Shown: positions 1 through 10,150 of the stretch, in pieces
Layout: every line of letters starts with the position of its first letter
Numbering within the stretch: the stretch's first letter is position 1
Origin: Membranipora membranacea
Taxonomy: Eukaryota; Bryozoa; Gymnolaemata; Cheilostomatida; Membraniporidae
Length of the DNA: 64,000 nt
Direction: 5' to 3'
Assembly (NCBI GenBank): GCA_914767715.1
Contig: OU612072.1
Coordinates: 7,128,001 to 7,192,000 of the forward strand
Translations under genes and position numbers: made by a program
The notes under the pieces: generated by a model
Seen by the model: only the letters and a program-made list of their open reading frames with translations
Told to the model about the DNA's origin: nothing
Database searches by the model: none

Positions 1-236
1 TTAAACTATACACTATGTATGCGTTTTACTTAGTCTTAAAGTGAACATTGATTTAATCAAAAAATCCTCATTATATATCTTCCATCTAACAAAAAAAAAC
101 AATTGAGGATAGATGATACAGTGAATTAATAATCAGAGACAGTAAATAGATATCAGCTAATGTCTCTGATTATATAGGTATATGCTGTTATAATTATTGT
201 TTATATCAATATAAAATCATTCAATCATTGTTTAAA
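1..236. other. 3' flank of gene A1, starting at a unit boundary
   Basis: Downstream of the A1 stop. The first 240 bases match the 3' flank of B1 at about 16,793-17,030 almost base for base, so the window begins at a unit boundary. An ATTAAA hexamer (minus strand, 51-56) about 180 nt after the stop could be a poly(A) signal. No gene seen. Confidence 0.5.
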
Positions 237-367
237 TTATTTCAGTCTACAGTATGCAATCTTTGAAAATCCAGAAGACACTACCAGCTGATCACCTTCT
301 AGTTGTATATCCGTAATCCATGGACTTCTGCTGTCGAGGTCGGGGTCCAGTCCCTTTACAAAATGAC
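237..367 (-). CDS. A1 terminal exon: blade 6 and stop
   Basis: Acceptor TTTTTGAAG, then GHFVKGLDPDLDSRSP, core ITDIQLEGDQLVVSS and closing strand IAYCRLK, followed by TAA at 237-239. The 131 nt complete the frame exactly (phase 1 in). It closes the propeller. The core TDIQLEGDQL recurs in the B1 and A5 terminal exons; B2 has a variant. Confidence 0.68.
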
Positions 368-3300
368 CTTCAAAAAGAAATTAAAATTATCATAAATCCC
401 TAATATCCAGGTCAATTTTGTTATCAAGGATTGGGCTTGGTAATAGTGTAGAGTGTAAAAATTGTATGCTTGTCAGCTATAAAACGTAGTAGTTGAATTA
501 GTTGAATATTTTTTGTTTATCTTAAAATATTGAGTTGGCATTGCCAAACTATGTCGCTGCTTGTTTTTCCAATAATCATGACCTATGGTAAAGCGTTGTA
601 GCTCAGGAACTGTCACAATTTCTTATTTGAGCAGACAAACAAGCATTGTGTAACACAGCCATTCTTACAACAATTTATCAGACATACCTGTGTTGATATC
701 CAGTACAGAGATAGATGTGCCGGAGCAATCTGCTACCAGCACATAGCGCTTAGCGTAACGTACTACAGCTATTGGGTCCTCCACATGAGTAGATGTCCAC
801 TCTATCTCTTCTGTAGTCAGGTTTAGCTTGTAGACTTTATTAGTGTAGTAGTTAGTGATGATAACAGGGTCATCTCCAGCCTCACATATACAGTAGTTCC
901 AGCTGAGCTGGGTACAGGGAATGTGTCTGATGACGTCACCAGTTAGTGAATACACAATGAGCCTATTATTAGATACATCATCTACTATCACATGAGATCC
1001 TAATAAAGCTAACTTATTACCGTAATAAGGAGAGATACGACTGTCAGGATGATACCATGAGGTAATAAGCTGACCTAACATATTATAAATGCATAGTCTT
1101 CTCTTATTCTGAATCTTCTGAAATACAAATATATGATTATTTTTAGCTCTGATACTCTCTACACGTTCCCCTGATTGTAAAGAAGTAAATCTTGTCTGAT
1201 TTCCCTGAGAATCAATCTGTGATATTAACCCAATGGATCCTACATATGTAACCCCTTTATACTGACAGATGGCCCTGGGAAAGTAGCCTAAAGATAATGT
1301 TTTGATTGTATTTATAGCGGATGGTGGTTTGATATTTTTGAGCACAGACTGATTGTTGAGGCTGATTATGAAACTCTCTGCTGCTGCAAGCTTCACCTCT
1401 ATGTCTCTACTCTCATTCTCTGGAAAAAAATCTTAGAGTGATTAACAATGCCTGAGTTGATTGTCCAATGACCAAAATAATCTAAATAATATAGTACAAT
1501 ACATAATTTTAATTATTTGTATTTAAAGGATCTTTGAAAAGTGTATTTACCAGTATTAACCCATACCTTTGATAGTGAAGAACAAAAGAGTAGAATGAAC
1601 GTTTTTAGATAAAAATTGATTCAAATGGTGTACAAATTTTGGAAATCACTTTGAATGCGTAAATAAATTGGATTTTCGGTGTCCACTCAATTGGATTCAA
1701 ATCTAAGTTATATAAACACACCTTGGATAACAAATATTACCTGTTAGGAGAGGTTCTATAAGAGGGTTTGGTACAATGAGATCACTGTGCTGACTCTCCA
1801 TCATTTCTGACAGCTTTCTCTCTATCTGGGTTTTCTCCTTCAGTAGAGAGATCTGATGAAAAGAGAGTTTACATTACAGTGATACAGAGCTGCACAGGAC
1901 CAGTACTCCCATATTTTAATCCCCGAAAATGATATGTGATCTTTAGTATGGAAATTTGATTTGTCTTCTCATTTGTGACAAGGAGCCTACAACTACAGGT
2001 TATCTTCATAACATCAGGTTTTTGTAAAAGATGAATGGATGCAGATGAAACGGAGAGATGGATAAATATAAAAGTTCCCATGACAATCACTGATATGATT
2101 GAAAGATTATTTGAAGAAGATTATATCAAAAACACAGGATTATTGCAAAAGAATGAAGAAAATAATATGTGGACCCGCACTGTGTCCAGTATGGAACTAA
2201 TTTAAGAGATTCGCATGGCTTGGAAAAGGCAAGACGAGTCTGCGTTCCACATACATCAACATGAATCCATTTGACAATTGACGCGTCCCAAGTAACATGT
2301 GACTTGTGTTTTCAACTTACCCGATTGCAGGAATCAAACATATCTCTGATTTTCTTCATCTCTTCACAGATACCAGTATACTTGAGATTGTACTGAGATA
2401 CCGACTCCTTACTTTCTCTTCTTCTCTGTATATATTCAGCTTCCAGCTGTTTGTATTTCTCATTTATTGCCTGGATCTACAAACATTAGCAGGCGAATGA
2501 ATATAAGTAATGATTAACCATATCGTCATGAGAAAATACCATATCCATACTCATATCCTTACTCCTTGTAGCTGCCGAAACCAACATCAAAACCATTTCA
2601 GTTCAGATCACCGAAATCAGAGACCAAAAACTAATCAATCACAGTTTTCTTGCCCAAGTTGTCATTGTCAACAAACGAAATTGAGATTAATCTATAAAGG
2701 CTGGTAGAGAACAAAACTCTTCACCCTACAAGTTTGGCCCAGTGATTCCATCTAATGCTGAGTCATGTCCCAAGATTGATAATTTATAAGATACAGCTAA
2801 AATGGAACTTTTCCCTTCCAACAGATCTAAGATCACTATAGTAATTTTGTTTCAGTCTTTGAGGTTTTTTGATGTCCATGCACCCATTGTCTTCTGACAA
2901 TCTAAATCCTTGAGACGAATGGTCCCTCAGCAGTGCCTGCAGACAATTCAGAGGCAAATTTACACACAGACCTGCTGATCACGAGTGTGATGTATAGATC
3001 TTACTCCATCACCAGTCTCTTCATCCCATTGAGTCAGTAAATCTGAAGTCTGACTTATAACTTCAGTGAACCCTTCGAGTTTCCCTTCTGCACAAGATTT
3101 CAAAGGCTCCAGTTTGGACCGAATCCTTTCTGCAAGCTGGGAGAGTGGAATATACTTGTGTGATGAGCCTGTAACTATAACAAAAATAAAGTTTCGGATT
3201 CGGTAGTAAAATTTTATCAATAGCAGCAATTTAGTTAAATTATGACATTTCCTGAATTATATTGACATGGCGCTGGTCAATCCCAATTCAATAGTTTGAG

Positions 3301-6300
3301 ATGCAAAATTAGGAAGAATACAAATTATGTGCCTCTTGTTAATATTTGGGAAATAAATGCAACAAATGTTGCAAAATTATTATTACCCAAACAGAATGTG
3401 GTTGGTGAGTTTAGGCAGTTACAACAGAACATCTCACAACAGTTTTCACATCCCACAGATGATTGTTCTGCGAAGTGTATGCTACAAAATGTCCCTTCTT
3501 GTAGTGATATTGTGTCCGTGGACTGCGTATGATGAGCTGATGTTCTCCAGTTGTCTGTCCGACCAACCATTGCAGCTTCATCTGTAAGCGATGGTGACTG
3601 GGCTATATCCATTATTGGTCGAACTAACTGCACTACCTGGTGAGGAGACACAATAAGCACGATGAATTTCAGGCTATTATTGTGGTGGCATTTGTACATA
3701 TAGAACAATGACAAGGCATCAAATTTTATGGTGTAAAACTAGAGAAGAACCCCCAGTGATTTCATCGACTTCTATTTACTTCAAGCTGGGCTTATGGCCG
3801 TGCATAAACACAAGATATTTGTAAAGCTGGTGGTACAATTTAGAGTTTTTGGAAATAGGTGGCTCATTATTGCCAGTTTATTACTTCTACCTTGCCCGCT
3901 GGCTTGTTGCCTGCTTGTTTACATGGCGGTCGACTCTGATTAGTCTCAATCAGCACACATTCATATTGTCTACTGTCAATGTTAGCATCAGCTTCAGGAT
4001 GAAAACCTGTAAAAATCAGACAGGATTATTTAATGAGAACAATAGACCATGTGGTAAATCCTTATGGCTGCATGCCTGGCTTTTGAAGTGTGTAGAGTGC
4101 GTATGAGAGGACATTGTGGCATGTGGAAATCTTATCAAATAAAGGAAAAAAGAGAGGCAATTTGGAATTCATTTCAATGTAGGAAACCAGTCATCTCATA
4201 TGGTAGAGAGTGTTACCAGTTTAAATTGAAGACAGAATACAATAAATTTGTGAAAATTGTCTATTGAGTATTTAAAATTTGAGCCTTTGAAAAGGTGCAT
4301 TGATCTCTGCCTTAAATAAAAAAGCAAGATCCACCAGCTTACACTTTAGTCGGCTTATTGTGAAATGAGCGCAGCAGCAAGAAAGAGCATGCTCTGCAAT
4401 AAAGTTATTTTGACTTTACGTTAATTTAAAATAGGTGCCTCCATTTACGGTTCGATAGATTGATAAAGTGAATACATAATGATGGCGAGTCTCTAACTAG
4501 CACTACATAAGCTGATGTTCTTTAAGACATAAAGATGACAATGGCAACAGGTGAATCAATTTTTTCCATGGTAATAATATTTAACTACATGTAAAGTGTT
4601 ATAACCTTGATGTGGAGAAGTGAGAGCAATGAGGCCTTCTGCTGCAAGGGTGGCTTCTGGTGTAGGAGGGTTACACAAATCAATGGATGATATAGAAAGG
4701 GGAGCAGGCATTCCCTCTCTGCCATACTCAGAGGGTGATATTGATAGATTTTTATCATCTGATAATGTCTCATCTGTCACCTGATGATGGAACTCATCTG
4801 GTGACAAGCTGAAGTTGGGCTGTGGTAAGAAAGAGTCAAAAAATCAGGGTAAGGGTTAAGAGATATCGAACAGTGTAATTAAAAGGACAACTCCAGACTG
4901 CCTGTCATTATATACCATGGGACATGCACAAGAGATTTTGGAGATTTGTACCAAACTCCCTAGAACAAGTTTAATCCGATTGCCTGCATTCCTGTTGCTC
5001 CATTCTACTGGTCACGCCGTGGATCGGGAGCGACTCAGAATGCAGTCAAATAGACCAAAGTTGGTCTACAAACTCCCTAACATGCACTGATAAAAAAGTT
5101 AGACTTGTAAGACTTCTGATAAATGAGGATTTGAATTTGAAAGTTTATATTAATCAGGGGCAGTTAGGCTAATATGGAATAATCCTCCCAAATGCAATCA
5201 AAGCGTTCAAATTTGACAGATTTGACAGATGTCAAATGTCACAGAAAACTTTACCTCAAGATTAAGAGCACTGTTATCATCTTCACCTTGGCATCTGCAC
5301 ATCTGATATTTAATGTTACACCGCTGACAGAGAGGTAGATTGTCATCATCACCGTCAGCGCCTTCAGGGGAAAGTTCAGTAACGGTTGTAGGCAGGTTGG
5401 AAGGTACTGTCTGTAATCAAGGGTTACACTTTGTATACAGTTGAACATTCAAGGGAAAGGAAACTTGTATTCAAAGTTGATCGCGGTATGATATCATAAT
5501 ATTATTTCACACTTTAACACTTTAATTTATTTAAAAATGCTGTTGGCTAGCAGTCTATCAAAACTCCTCCCATACTAGCAAGTTATGCACCCCCGACAGA
5601 AAGAGACAGATTTATAATGACAGCGATAATTTTTCAATTTGACGAAACAAATCTGTTCCACCCGATCTCTTGCTAAGCGATAAAAAACTGCAATACTTAC
5701 TTCATCTTTTTTTTCTTTACAAATACAAGGTACGAAGTGGTTTGGCCTCCATTTCCCTTGATCCAGCAGATCAAAAGAGGATTCATCGGTGCTTGTCCAG
5801 CTAATGACAATTCTTCGAACAGCTGTCCCTTCAGGCTTGATGGTCCCAGAAAAGAGTTCTCTCTTTGTGTAAGAGTTGTTGTGGCTGGGATAAATCACCT
5901 GTATTTCAACACTCAGATGTTGACTCAAAAAGAAGATGTCTACCATTGAGCTGTACTTTCTGGAATCGAGCATCGATCTGCTGTGGTTTTTATTCGCCCT
6001 CACGGAATCTTTAGCGACAAAGTCAGCGATGGATGATTGTAGAATCATATCTAGGTCTTGTTCAGTAAGATCATTTCTGAATGTTTTTCTCAGCATTGTC
6101 AGGTTTAAAAGGTTGGCATTGTTGTGCATAAATATGCAGTTTCTCACTCGGAGCTCGAATGCTTTGTCTTCAGAGCCAAAGAGCAACCAGCATACAGAGT
6201 TGAAGAGGCAACTACCATCCTTACTAACATCAATCGGTATGAGATTTGTGACAGACTAAAATAAAATATTGATGATTTGGTTAAAATGCGGTTAAAATCA

Positions 6301-6313
6301 CAAGGTTTCATAT

Positions 6314-6372
<59 letters not shown>

Positions 6373-9356
6373 TTTATTGCATCAACCACCACCTGAAAAT
6401 GTTCTCCCTCATGTGCAAAAAAAATCAACAAAAACCAAGAAAATCAAGTTTAGCGATTCGTCAGAAATACTTTGCGCAGGTTTTGGAGTACCTAGAATCT
6501 CAAAATTCAATTTTTTTTGCATCATGTACCCGCAAATTTAGTTATCTCAAACATATAGTTATATCTTATGAAATCTTGTCTTCCTATAAAGCTGCTCTTA
6601 GCTTGATGCTACATCAGGCAGTTTTCAATCCTGAAACTAAATTCTGCAAGTTTTGGTGTACACCAACATAATAGTCCAGTGGCAGCCTACCAAAAATATG
6701 GCTAAAAACGCAAATTCATTTACGAAATTGGATGCATAAATTCCAAGAGTGGATTCTAGGGTAGTTTTTTGAGGCGGTCGCAATGGTGATGATGTACCTT
6801 ACACAAAGTTGCACAATGGGCAGCAAATTGCCAAAAACGCTGCCAAAAATGGCCAATATTGCTGTTCTTATGATATTTCAAAGGTCTGTCCCTTGCTCAC
6901 CTTATGAGTTGCGCTGCTCAAACTCTGCAATCAGATTCATACATACCTTGGTCAGTTTTTGGTAAAATATCAGCATAATATCTCAAATATTGAGTGAATA
7001 ACCAAGCTTATAAAAAGTGATAGAGTGAAAAACGCTGCCAAAAAAAGGGAAAGTGATGAAAAAATGATGATATGGTTTCAAAACAGCCAAAATCTGAAAG
7101 CGCATGTCATAATTAGTGGATCTACAACTTTACATGGGTCTGCTATCATAAATAGCCGAGATGTGGCCAACAACGGTTGCAATACCCCCCTATATCACCT
7201 GTATATAACTATCATTGAAACGACACTATTTTTTCAATTTTGCAGACGCCTCGAGATCTGACTTTGAATATTCGTATTGATCTGATTTTATTATGGTGGT
7301 TTTGTATTGACTCAATCAATGACAAAATATTTTTCTCTCAGCACTACGCAACTTCCTGATGATCCTTGAAGGAGTGAACTTTTGCTTTACACACTATATA
7401 ACCTTGTAAAGATGACTATTATGATACTATAAAGGAATCCTAAGAATACGCACTATCTCAAAAAAGACACACTCAGAGCATTGAAAACTGGTGTTATGCG
7501 ATGGGAGGGTCAATACACAGTCACCATACAAAAATCAGATCAATACAAACATTTGAAGCCTGTTTTTTAGGCAGAAAAAGTAGTTTCACTTTAATGATAG
7601 TTATACACAGGTGATAGAAGGGGCATTGCAACTGTTGTTGACCGCATCTCAGCTTTTTATGATAGCAGACCCATGTAAAGTTGTAGATCCACTATATTAT
7701 GACATGCTCTTTTAGATTTTGGATGTTTTGAAACCATATCATCATTTTTTGATCACTTTCCCTTTTACCGGCAGCGTTTTTGGCAATTAGCGACCCATTG
7801 TGCAACTTAGTGTAAGGTACATTGTTACCATTGCGATCAGCGTGAAAAACTGTACCAGTAACAACTGACAAACCTTATCCATCCAAAAGTGCAAATGGAA
7901 GTGACAAGATAGGCAGGGGCTGCCACCGGACTATAACAACATCAATATTCCCAATTATTTACCATAATAATTATCAAAAGAGTCGAATGTAGCAAATTTC
8001 TTTTCATCATTGTCTGTATAATACGAATGTTGCTGGGCATAGGTTGAATTGGATTCAAACCAAAACTTGACATACTCTAGAATTTGCAAGAGGACAACTT
8101 TACCATTCCACAGATGCTTGAAACAGCTAGATTAGGCTAGCTAACAAATAAACACCTACTTTATAGGCTCCCATGCCACCTAATGAGCTAAATTAAACTC
8201 TAGCCAACTAGACAAACTCTAGCTAACAATTACACACCCACCTAAGCCCAGATAGACTCCAACCCCAACTAACTATTAACAAGTTAACTCAGACTCTAGC
8301 TAACATTAACTAGCATATGTAGCCCTACATATCAACAAGAAAAATACTTTACCTGAATATCTTCTCAGTGACTCTATCCACATTTACATTGCGCGCCTTT
8401 GTACTAACAGCGATTGGGACGTGAAAAAACTGATCAGCCTGAAAATAAAAACACCTGATATAGCATGATCTCAAAGCTAAGCAAGAATTTGGACATCATA
8501 TTGGCTAAGAATCTAATAAATAAAAATACTCACTGCGGGTAGGGCGTTGGACCAGTCCTCCTGTGTTTTGAGAGTGTCTGCCAGCTCCCTAAAGTCTAAC
8601 TTCCCCGGACACCTGGGACTTTGAAAACCTACAAAGGCCAAAATATTTTTCTGGTTTAGACTGGAATACAGAATATTTAATTTTTTTCAAGGAGACAAAC
8701 TCGCTGACTTTGTAGAGCTTTCCTATATTCAATTACTTGATCATCTCTGTGGAACCATTAAAATTCCGATATCACATAAAGCATATCTACCAAAGTGTTT
8801 AAATATAAGGTACAGGATGTGAGATAGTATATACAGATGCCTTATTAGGAAGTCTATTTTTAATTGGACCAGCTGCCATACTATTCCTCTATTGATATGG
8901 CTTCAGTGGGATTTACTAGATCTAGATCTAAAGAGCAATAAAAATGTGTGACCAAGGAGTTATCCTTTGATTGATTCACTGAAAAATCACTCATTTTATC
9001 TTGGTCAGCAACCTCGACTGTTTTTATTCAAACTTTACTAAACACACGAATCTTAAATATTTACCCTCATCCTGATGTTCTCCAGATACTTTGCTCGGGA
9101 CTTGCGATTTTTCCTCTTTTGGCCTCTCACCGGGTTTGCGCCTTTTCCCTGACAATAAGGCGGGAGAAGAGTTTTATGTGGCCCAAATTTCATTCCTTTT
9201 ACTTTTGATATTATAAACTGTGCGCTCAGCTATTCCGTACTCCTTTGTAATGTCTTCCACAGTGAACCCCTGATTAATCTTACCCAAAATCTCATTTTTC
9301 TCAAGTTTACCACTTAGATCCTTTCTTTTATGCTTTGGAGTTTTGTTGGAAGCCAT
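237..9356 (-). CDS. Gene A1: HTH-OTU-B-box-coiled coil-NHL-like propeller protein
   Basis: Multi-exon gene read right to left. Exons: 9065-9356, 8534-8628, 8353-8438, 7963-8126, 5701-6255, 5255-5410, 4606-4819, 3891-4006, 3387-3636, 2972-3168, 2321-2476, 1741-1852, 688-1419, 237-367. All have GT-AG borders, and splice phases match at every junction except 7963 to 6255 (phase 1 into phase 0), so one short exon is missing there or OTU starts a separate transcript. Without it about 1,085 codons are joined. Order: CENP-B/psq HTH, linker, OTU protease, Cys patch, PTP motif, B-box, coiled coil, six-bladed propeller. The B-box/coiled-coil/propeller tail is TRIM-NHL-like but no RING was seen. One lesion is visible: TAC to TAA at 9174-9176 inside exon 1, so it is a recent pseudogene, a sequencing error, or is expressed from a downstream start. 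The type B genes, where HTH and propeller join without a phase gap, support the single-gene model. Confidence 0.72.
688..1419 (-). CDS. A1 propeller exon (blades 1-5)
   Basis: A 732-nt exon, phase 1/1, encoding five repeats of about 40 residues in the NHL/WD-like pattern: ICQYKGVTYVGS with ISQIDSQGN; IRAKNNHIFVFQKI with LCIYNMLGQ; LALLGSHVIVDDV with LIVYSLTGD; ICEAGDDPVIIT with VYKLNLTTEE; VVRYAKRYVLVADC with ISVLDINTG. With the final exon this makes six blades, as in TRIM-NHL propellers, whose loop face binds RNA or protein. Short clusters differ strongly from the B copies while the framework is constant. Open throughout, unlike A3 and A5. Confidence 0.72.
1741..3168 (-). CDS. A1 coiled-coil exons (three)
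   Basis: Exons 2972-3168, 2321-2476 and 1741-1852 (197, 156 and 112 nt), all phase-consistent. They encode charged heptad-rich helices typical of the TRIM B-box C-terminal coiled coil: SQLAERIRSKLEPLKSCAEG, NEKYKQLEAEYIQRRRESKE, LLKEKTQIERKLSEMMESQ, ending VPNPLIEPLLT before the propeller. The expected role is dimerisation. The last two exons and their introns are nearly the same in type B genes, evidence of exchange between paralogues. Confidence 0.7.
3387..3636 (-). CDS. A1 B-box zinc-finger exon
   Basis: A 250-nt exon, phase 0 in, phase 1 out. After a Ser/Thr-rich lead (QSPSLTDEAAMVGRT) it encodes TFCSIHFAEQSSVGC then ENCCEMFCCNCL: C-x2-H-x8-C-x2-C-x4-C-x2-C, the metal ligands of a type-2 B-box. 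The spliced next exon begins SSHKYIPLSQLAE, supplying the His and the start of the coiled coil as in TRIM proteins. B-boxes mediate TRIM self-association and ubiquitin-system contacts. No RING precedes it; the OTU domain occupies that side instead. Similar in A3 (30105-30354) and A5 (57447-57696), absent from type B genes. Confidence 0.72.
3891..4006 (-). CDS. A1 linker exon before the B-box
   Basis: A 116-nt exon with acceptor TTTTTACAG and donor AAG|GTAGAAG, phase 1 to 0, conserved in length in all three A copies. Encodes a low-complexity linker (FHPEADANIDSRQYECVLIE, later PACK-like Pro/Lys-rich residues). The A3 and A5 versions differ considerably in sequence, so this exon is fast-evolving. 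No domain recognised. Confidence 0.5.
4606..4819 (-). CDS. A1 PTP-motif exon
   Basis: A 214-nt exon (phase 0 in, phase 1 out) carrying one copy of a short motif found three times in type B genes: APLSISSIDLCNPPTPEA, then a short helix rich in Ala/Glu/Leu ending SPHQG at the splice junction. The upstream half is acidic/Ser-rich (SLSPDEFHHQ, SDDKNLSISPSEYG). It may be a repeated Ser/Thr-Pro linear interaction or phosphorylation motif. I do not recognise a named domain. Confidence 0.6.
5255..5410 (-). CDS. A1 Cys-rich patch exon after OTU
   Basis: A 156-nt exon, phase 0/0, acceptor GATTACAG, donor GTAAAG. Encodes 52 residues: an acidic stretch (PEGADGDDDNLPL) followed by CQRCNIKYQMCRC, a Cys-x2-Cys-x6-Cys-x-Cys pattern that could be a small metal-binding knuckle. 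Function unknown. In A5 two changes replace RC of the first CxxC by QR, which would destroy such a site. Confidence 0.6.
5701..6255 (-). CDS. A1 OTU-like cysteine protease exon
   Basis: A 555-nt exon, phase 0 at both ends, encoding 185 residues with no stop. It holds the hallmarks of an OTU-family deubiquitinase: IPIDVSKDGSCLF, with the predicted nucleophile Cys in DGSC (codon 6208-6210, residue 16 of the exon), and C-terminal KWRPNHFVPCI, with the predicted catalytic His (codon 5737-5739, residue 173). The spacing suits a compact OTU domain of about 160 residues. Between them lie helical segments (LRKTFRNDLTEQDLDMILQS) and a strand-rich part (SVEIQVIYPSHNN). Known OTU proteins cleave ubiquitin or ubiquitin-like conjugates; activity here is inferred. 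It is the only uninterrupted OTU of the three A copies. The acceptor is TTTTAG|TCTGTC. Confidence 0.75.
6310..6369. repeat. (TA)n microsatellite
   Basis: About 60 bases of almost pure TA dinucleotide just upstream (gene sense) of the A1 OTU exon. The same site in A3 (about 34,582-34,594) and A5 (about 60,295-60,311) is much shorter, showing length change between copies. Confidence 0.9.
6671..7934. repeat. Imperfect long inverted repeat in A1
   Basis: The plus strand from 6671 (ATAGTCCAGTGGCAGCC) to about 7312 is found again, reversed and complemented, from 7934 back to about 7497. Shared landmarks are CGCAATGGTRA, TTGCACAATGGG, AAAACGCTGCC, AAGGGAAAGTGAT and GTATTGATCTGATTTT. The left arm has an extra stretch of about 195 bases flanked by a repeated AAAAACGCTGCCAAAAA (6835 and 7029). 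The spacer is about 180 bases. It fills the space between linker exon 4 and OTU. Probably an old foldback element or inverted duplication; transcripts would form a long hairpin. Short open frames inside are not credible genes. Confidence 0.75.
7963..8628 (-). CDS. A1 exons 2-4: linker of unknown fold between HTH and OTU
   Basis: Three exons with clean GT-AG borders and matching phases: 8534-8628 (encodes RCPGKLDFRELADTLKTQED), 8353-8438 (FFHVPIAVSTKARNVNVD) and 7963-8126 (KVVLLQILEYVKFWFES, then ATFDSFDNYYG). The three A copies keep the same lengths (95, 86, 164 nt), evidence for coding constraint. I do not recognise the fold. The last exon leaves phase 1 while the OTU exon enters in phase 0. 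A candidate 53-nt bridging exon near 6430-6495 (TPKPAQSISDESLN) would repair the phase in A1, but its donor GTTTTT is poor and its frame is broken in A3 and A5. Confidence 0.6.
9065..9356 (-). CDS. A1 exon 1: CENP-B/psq-type HTH domain, with in-frame stop
   Basis: Starts at an ATG (9354-9356) with G at +4 and ends at a GTAAAT donor, phase 1. Basic N-terminus (KTPKHKRKDLSGK), then helices ILGKINQG, VEDITKEYGI and RTVYNIKSKRNEIW, the pattern of the CENP-B N-terminal/psq HTH used by Tigger/pogo-type transposases and host proteins derived from them; DNA binding is the expected role. Compared with copies at 37621-37909 and 63007-63295, this copy has a 3-nt in-frame insertion near 9300 and a TAC to TAA change at 9174-9176, directly after the HTH. 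The rest of the exon encodes a Lys/Arg/Glu-rich tail ending in GEHQDEG. Confidence 0.72.
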
Positions 9357-9659
9357 GATGCTTGTTGATTCACTCTATAATCTAAAAAGATGAGGAAAAT
9401 ACTGAAATATTGTTGCAAGCATTGCAAGCGTTGCAAGCTACCACCGATCACAATCTAAGCGATCCATCTATTTGTAACAATAATTATAAATCTCTAGAGG
9501 CTTTGATATGAATTTATGGATCAGTGGTGAAATACATAACGGGCTATTTGTAAAGATTTGCCATCAGTAAAAAGCTTTGTGTGAGGATCACACTGCTTGC
9601 AGATCGACTTTGTGATACGAGTCTCCCTGCACCGTAGGGTTTGTATTCATCCAAAGGTG

Positions 9660-10150
9660 CTTGAGTTCCCAGTTCTCCAGTTCTGGTGGGATGACTTTTC
9701 TGTTTGAGAACTCCAGCACATTTGAATTGATTCAGTCGCTACGGTTCAAAGATAACCAACCTATATTGATTGGTCAGGATCTAAATAAAGCTATCTGGCA
9801 GCTTTTACGTCACGCATTTAACGTCCCAGTAACAGCCTTGAAAAACCCAGGCAAGCTGCTTGACCAATGTTTACAACAGCCAGCAATGATAGTTTCTAAA
9901 CATGTGGACCAATCAAAGATGCGGTCCAGCAACCAATACATAAATAGCATTGAATTCCATATCTGTAATAGCATCATTAGCTTTCTTTTGCAAAACAAAG
10001 GGCTTGCAAAAATAGCCAGTCCCTAGTAGCAATCTAGAAATGCCCTAATCATCGACACTGTATGGGGCATAATTACTGTTTGCAATTTTGTAAACAAGAC
10101 AATTTCTCAGGCTAATTATCCATGCTACTAGGGACAGCCAATCAGATAAC
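9660..10150 (-). promoter_or_regulatory. Candidate promoter of gene A1 (CCAAT cluster)
   Basis: Lies 300-800 bases 5' of the HTH start codon. Five CCAAT boxes in either orientation are at 9769-9773, 9864-9868, 9909-9913, 9933-9937 and 10138-10142, plus a CRE/ATF-like TTACGTCA at 9805-9812. A TATA-like ATTTATAAT lies near 9485. The block is largely conserved in A3 and A5. The plus-strand open frame over it (from 9661) has no ATG at its 5' end and looks like a by-product. Transcription start not determined. Confidence 0.3.
10010..10138. repeat. Short inverted-repeat element (MITE-like)
   Basis: CAGTCCCTAGTAGC at about 10016 is mirrored by GCTACTAGGGACAG ending near 10138, bounding about 120 bases. 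Present in A3 (about 38,572-38,695). In A5 a deletion between two ATAAATAGC copies removed it. Confidence 0.45.

Noticed and set aside
688-1419. Reading the tail as a SPRY/B30.2 or WD40 domain
   Set aside because: Six short repeats with V/I-x-V-x-D and D-x-x-G-like turns follow the NHL pattern; WD40 GH/WD signatures and SPRY motifs are absent.
3296-3587. Plus-strand frames over the B-box exon
   Set aside because: Antisense shadows of a well-supported minus-strand exon with zinc ligands and matching splice phases.
6783-7261. Plus-strand open frames within the palindrome
   Set aside because: Both strands give related peptides because the region is an inverted repeat. Frames break between copies and no known domain appears.
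9661-10026. Plus-strand 121-codon open frame (from TTG) conserved in A3 and A5
   Set aside because: No ATG at its 5' end, no splice context, and the antisense of a CCAAT-rich block. A1 and A3 agree because the units are recent duplicates, which does not prove coding.
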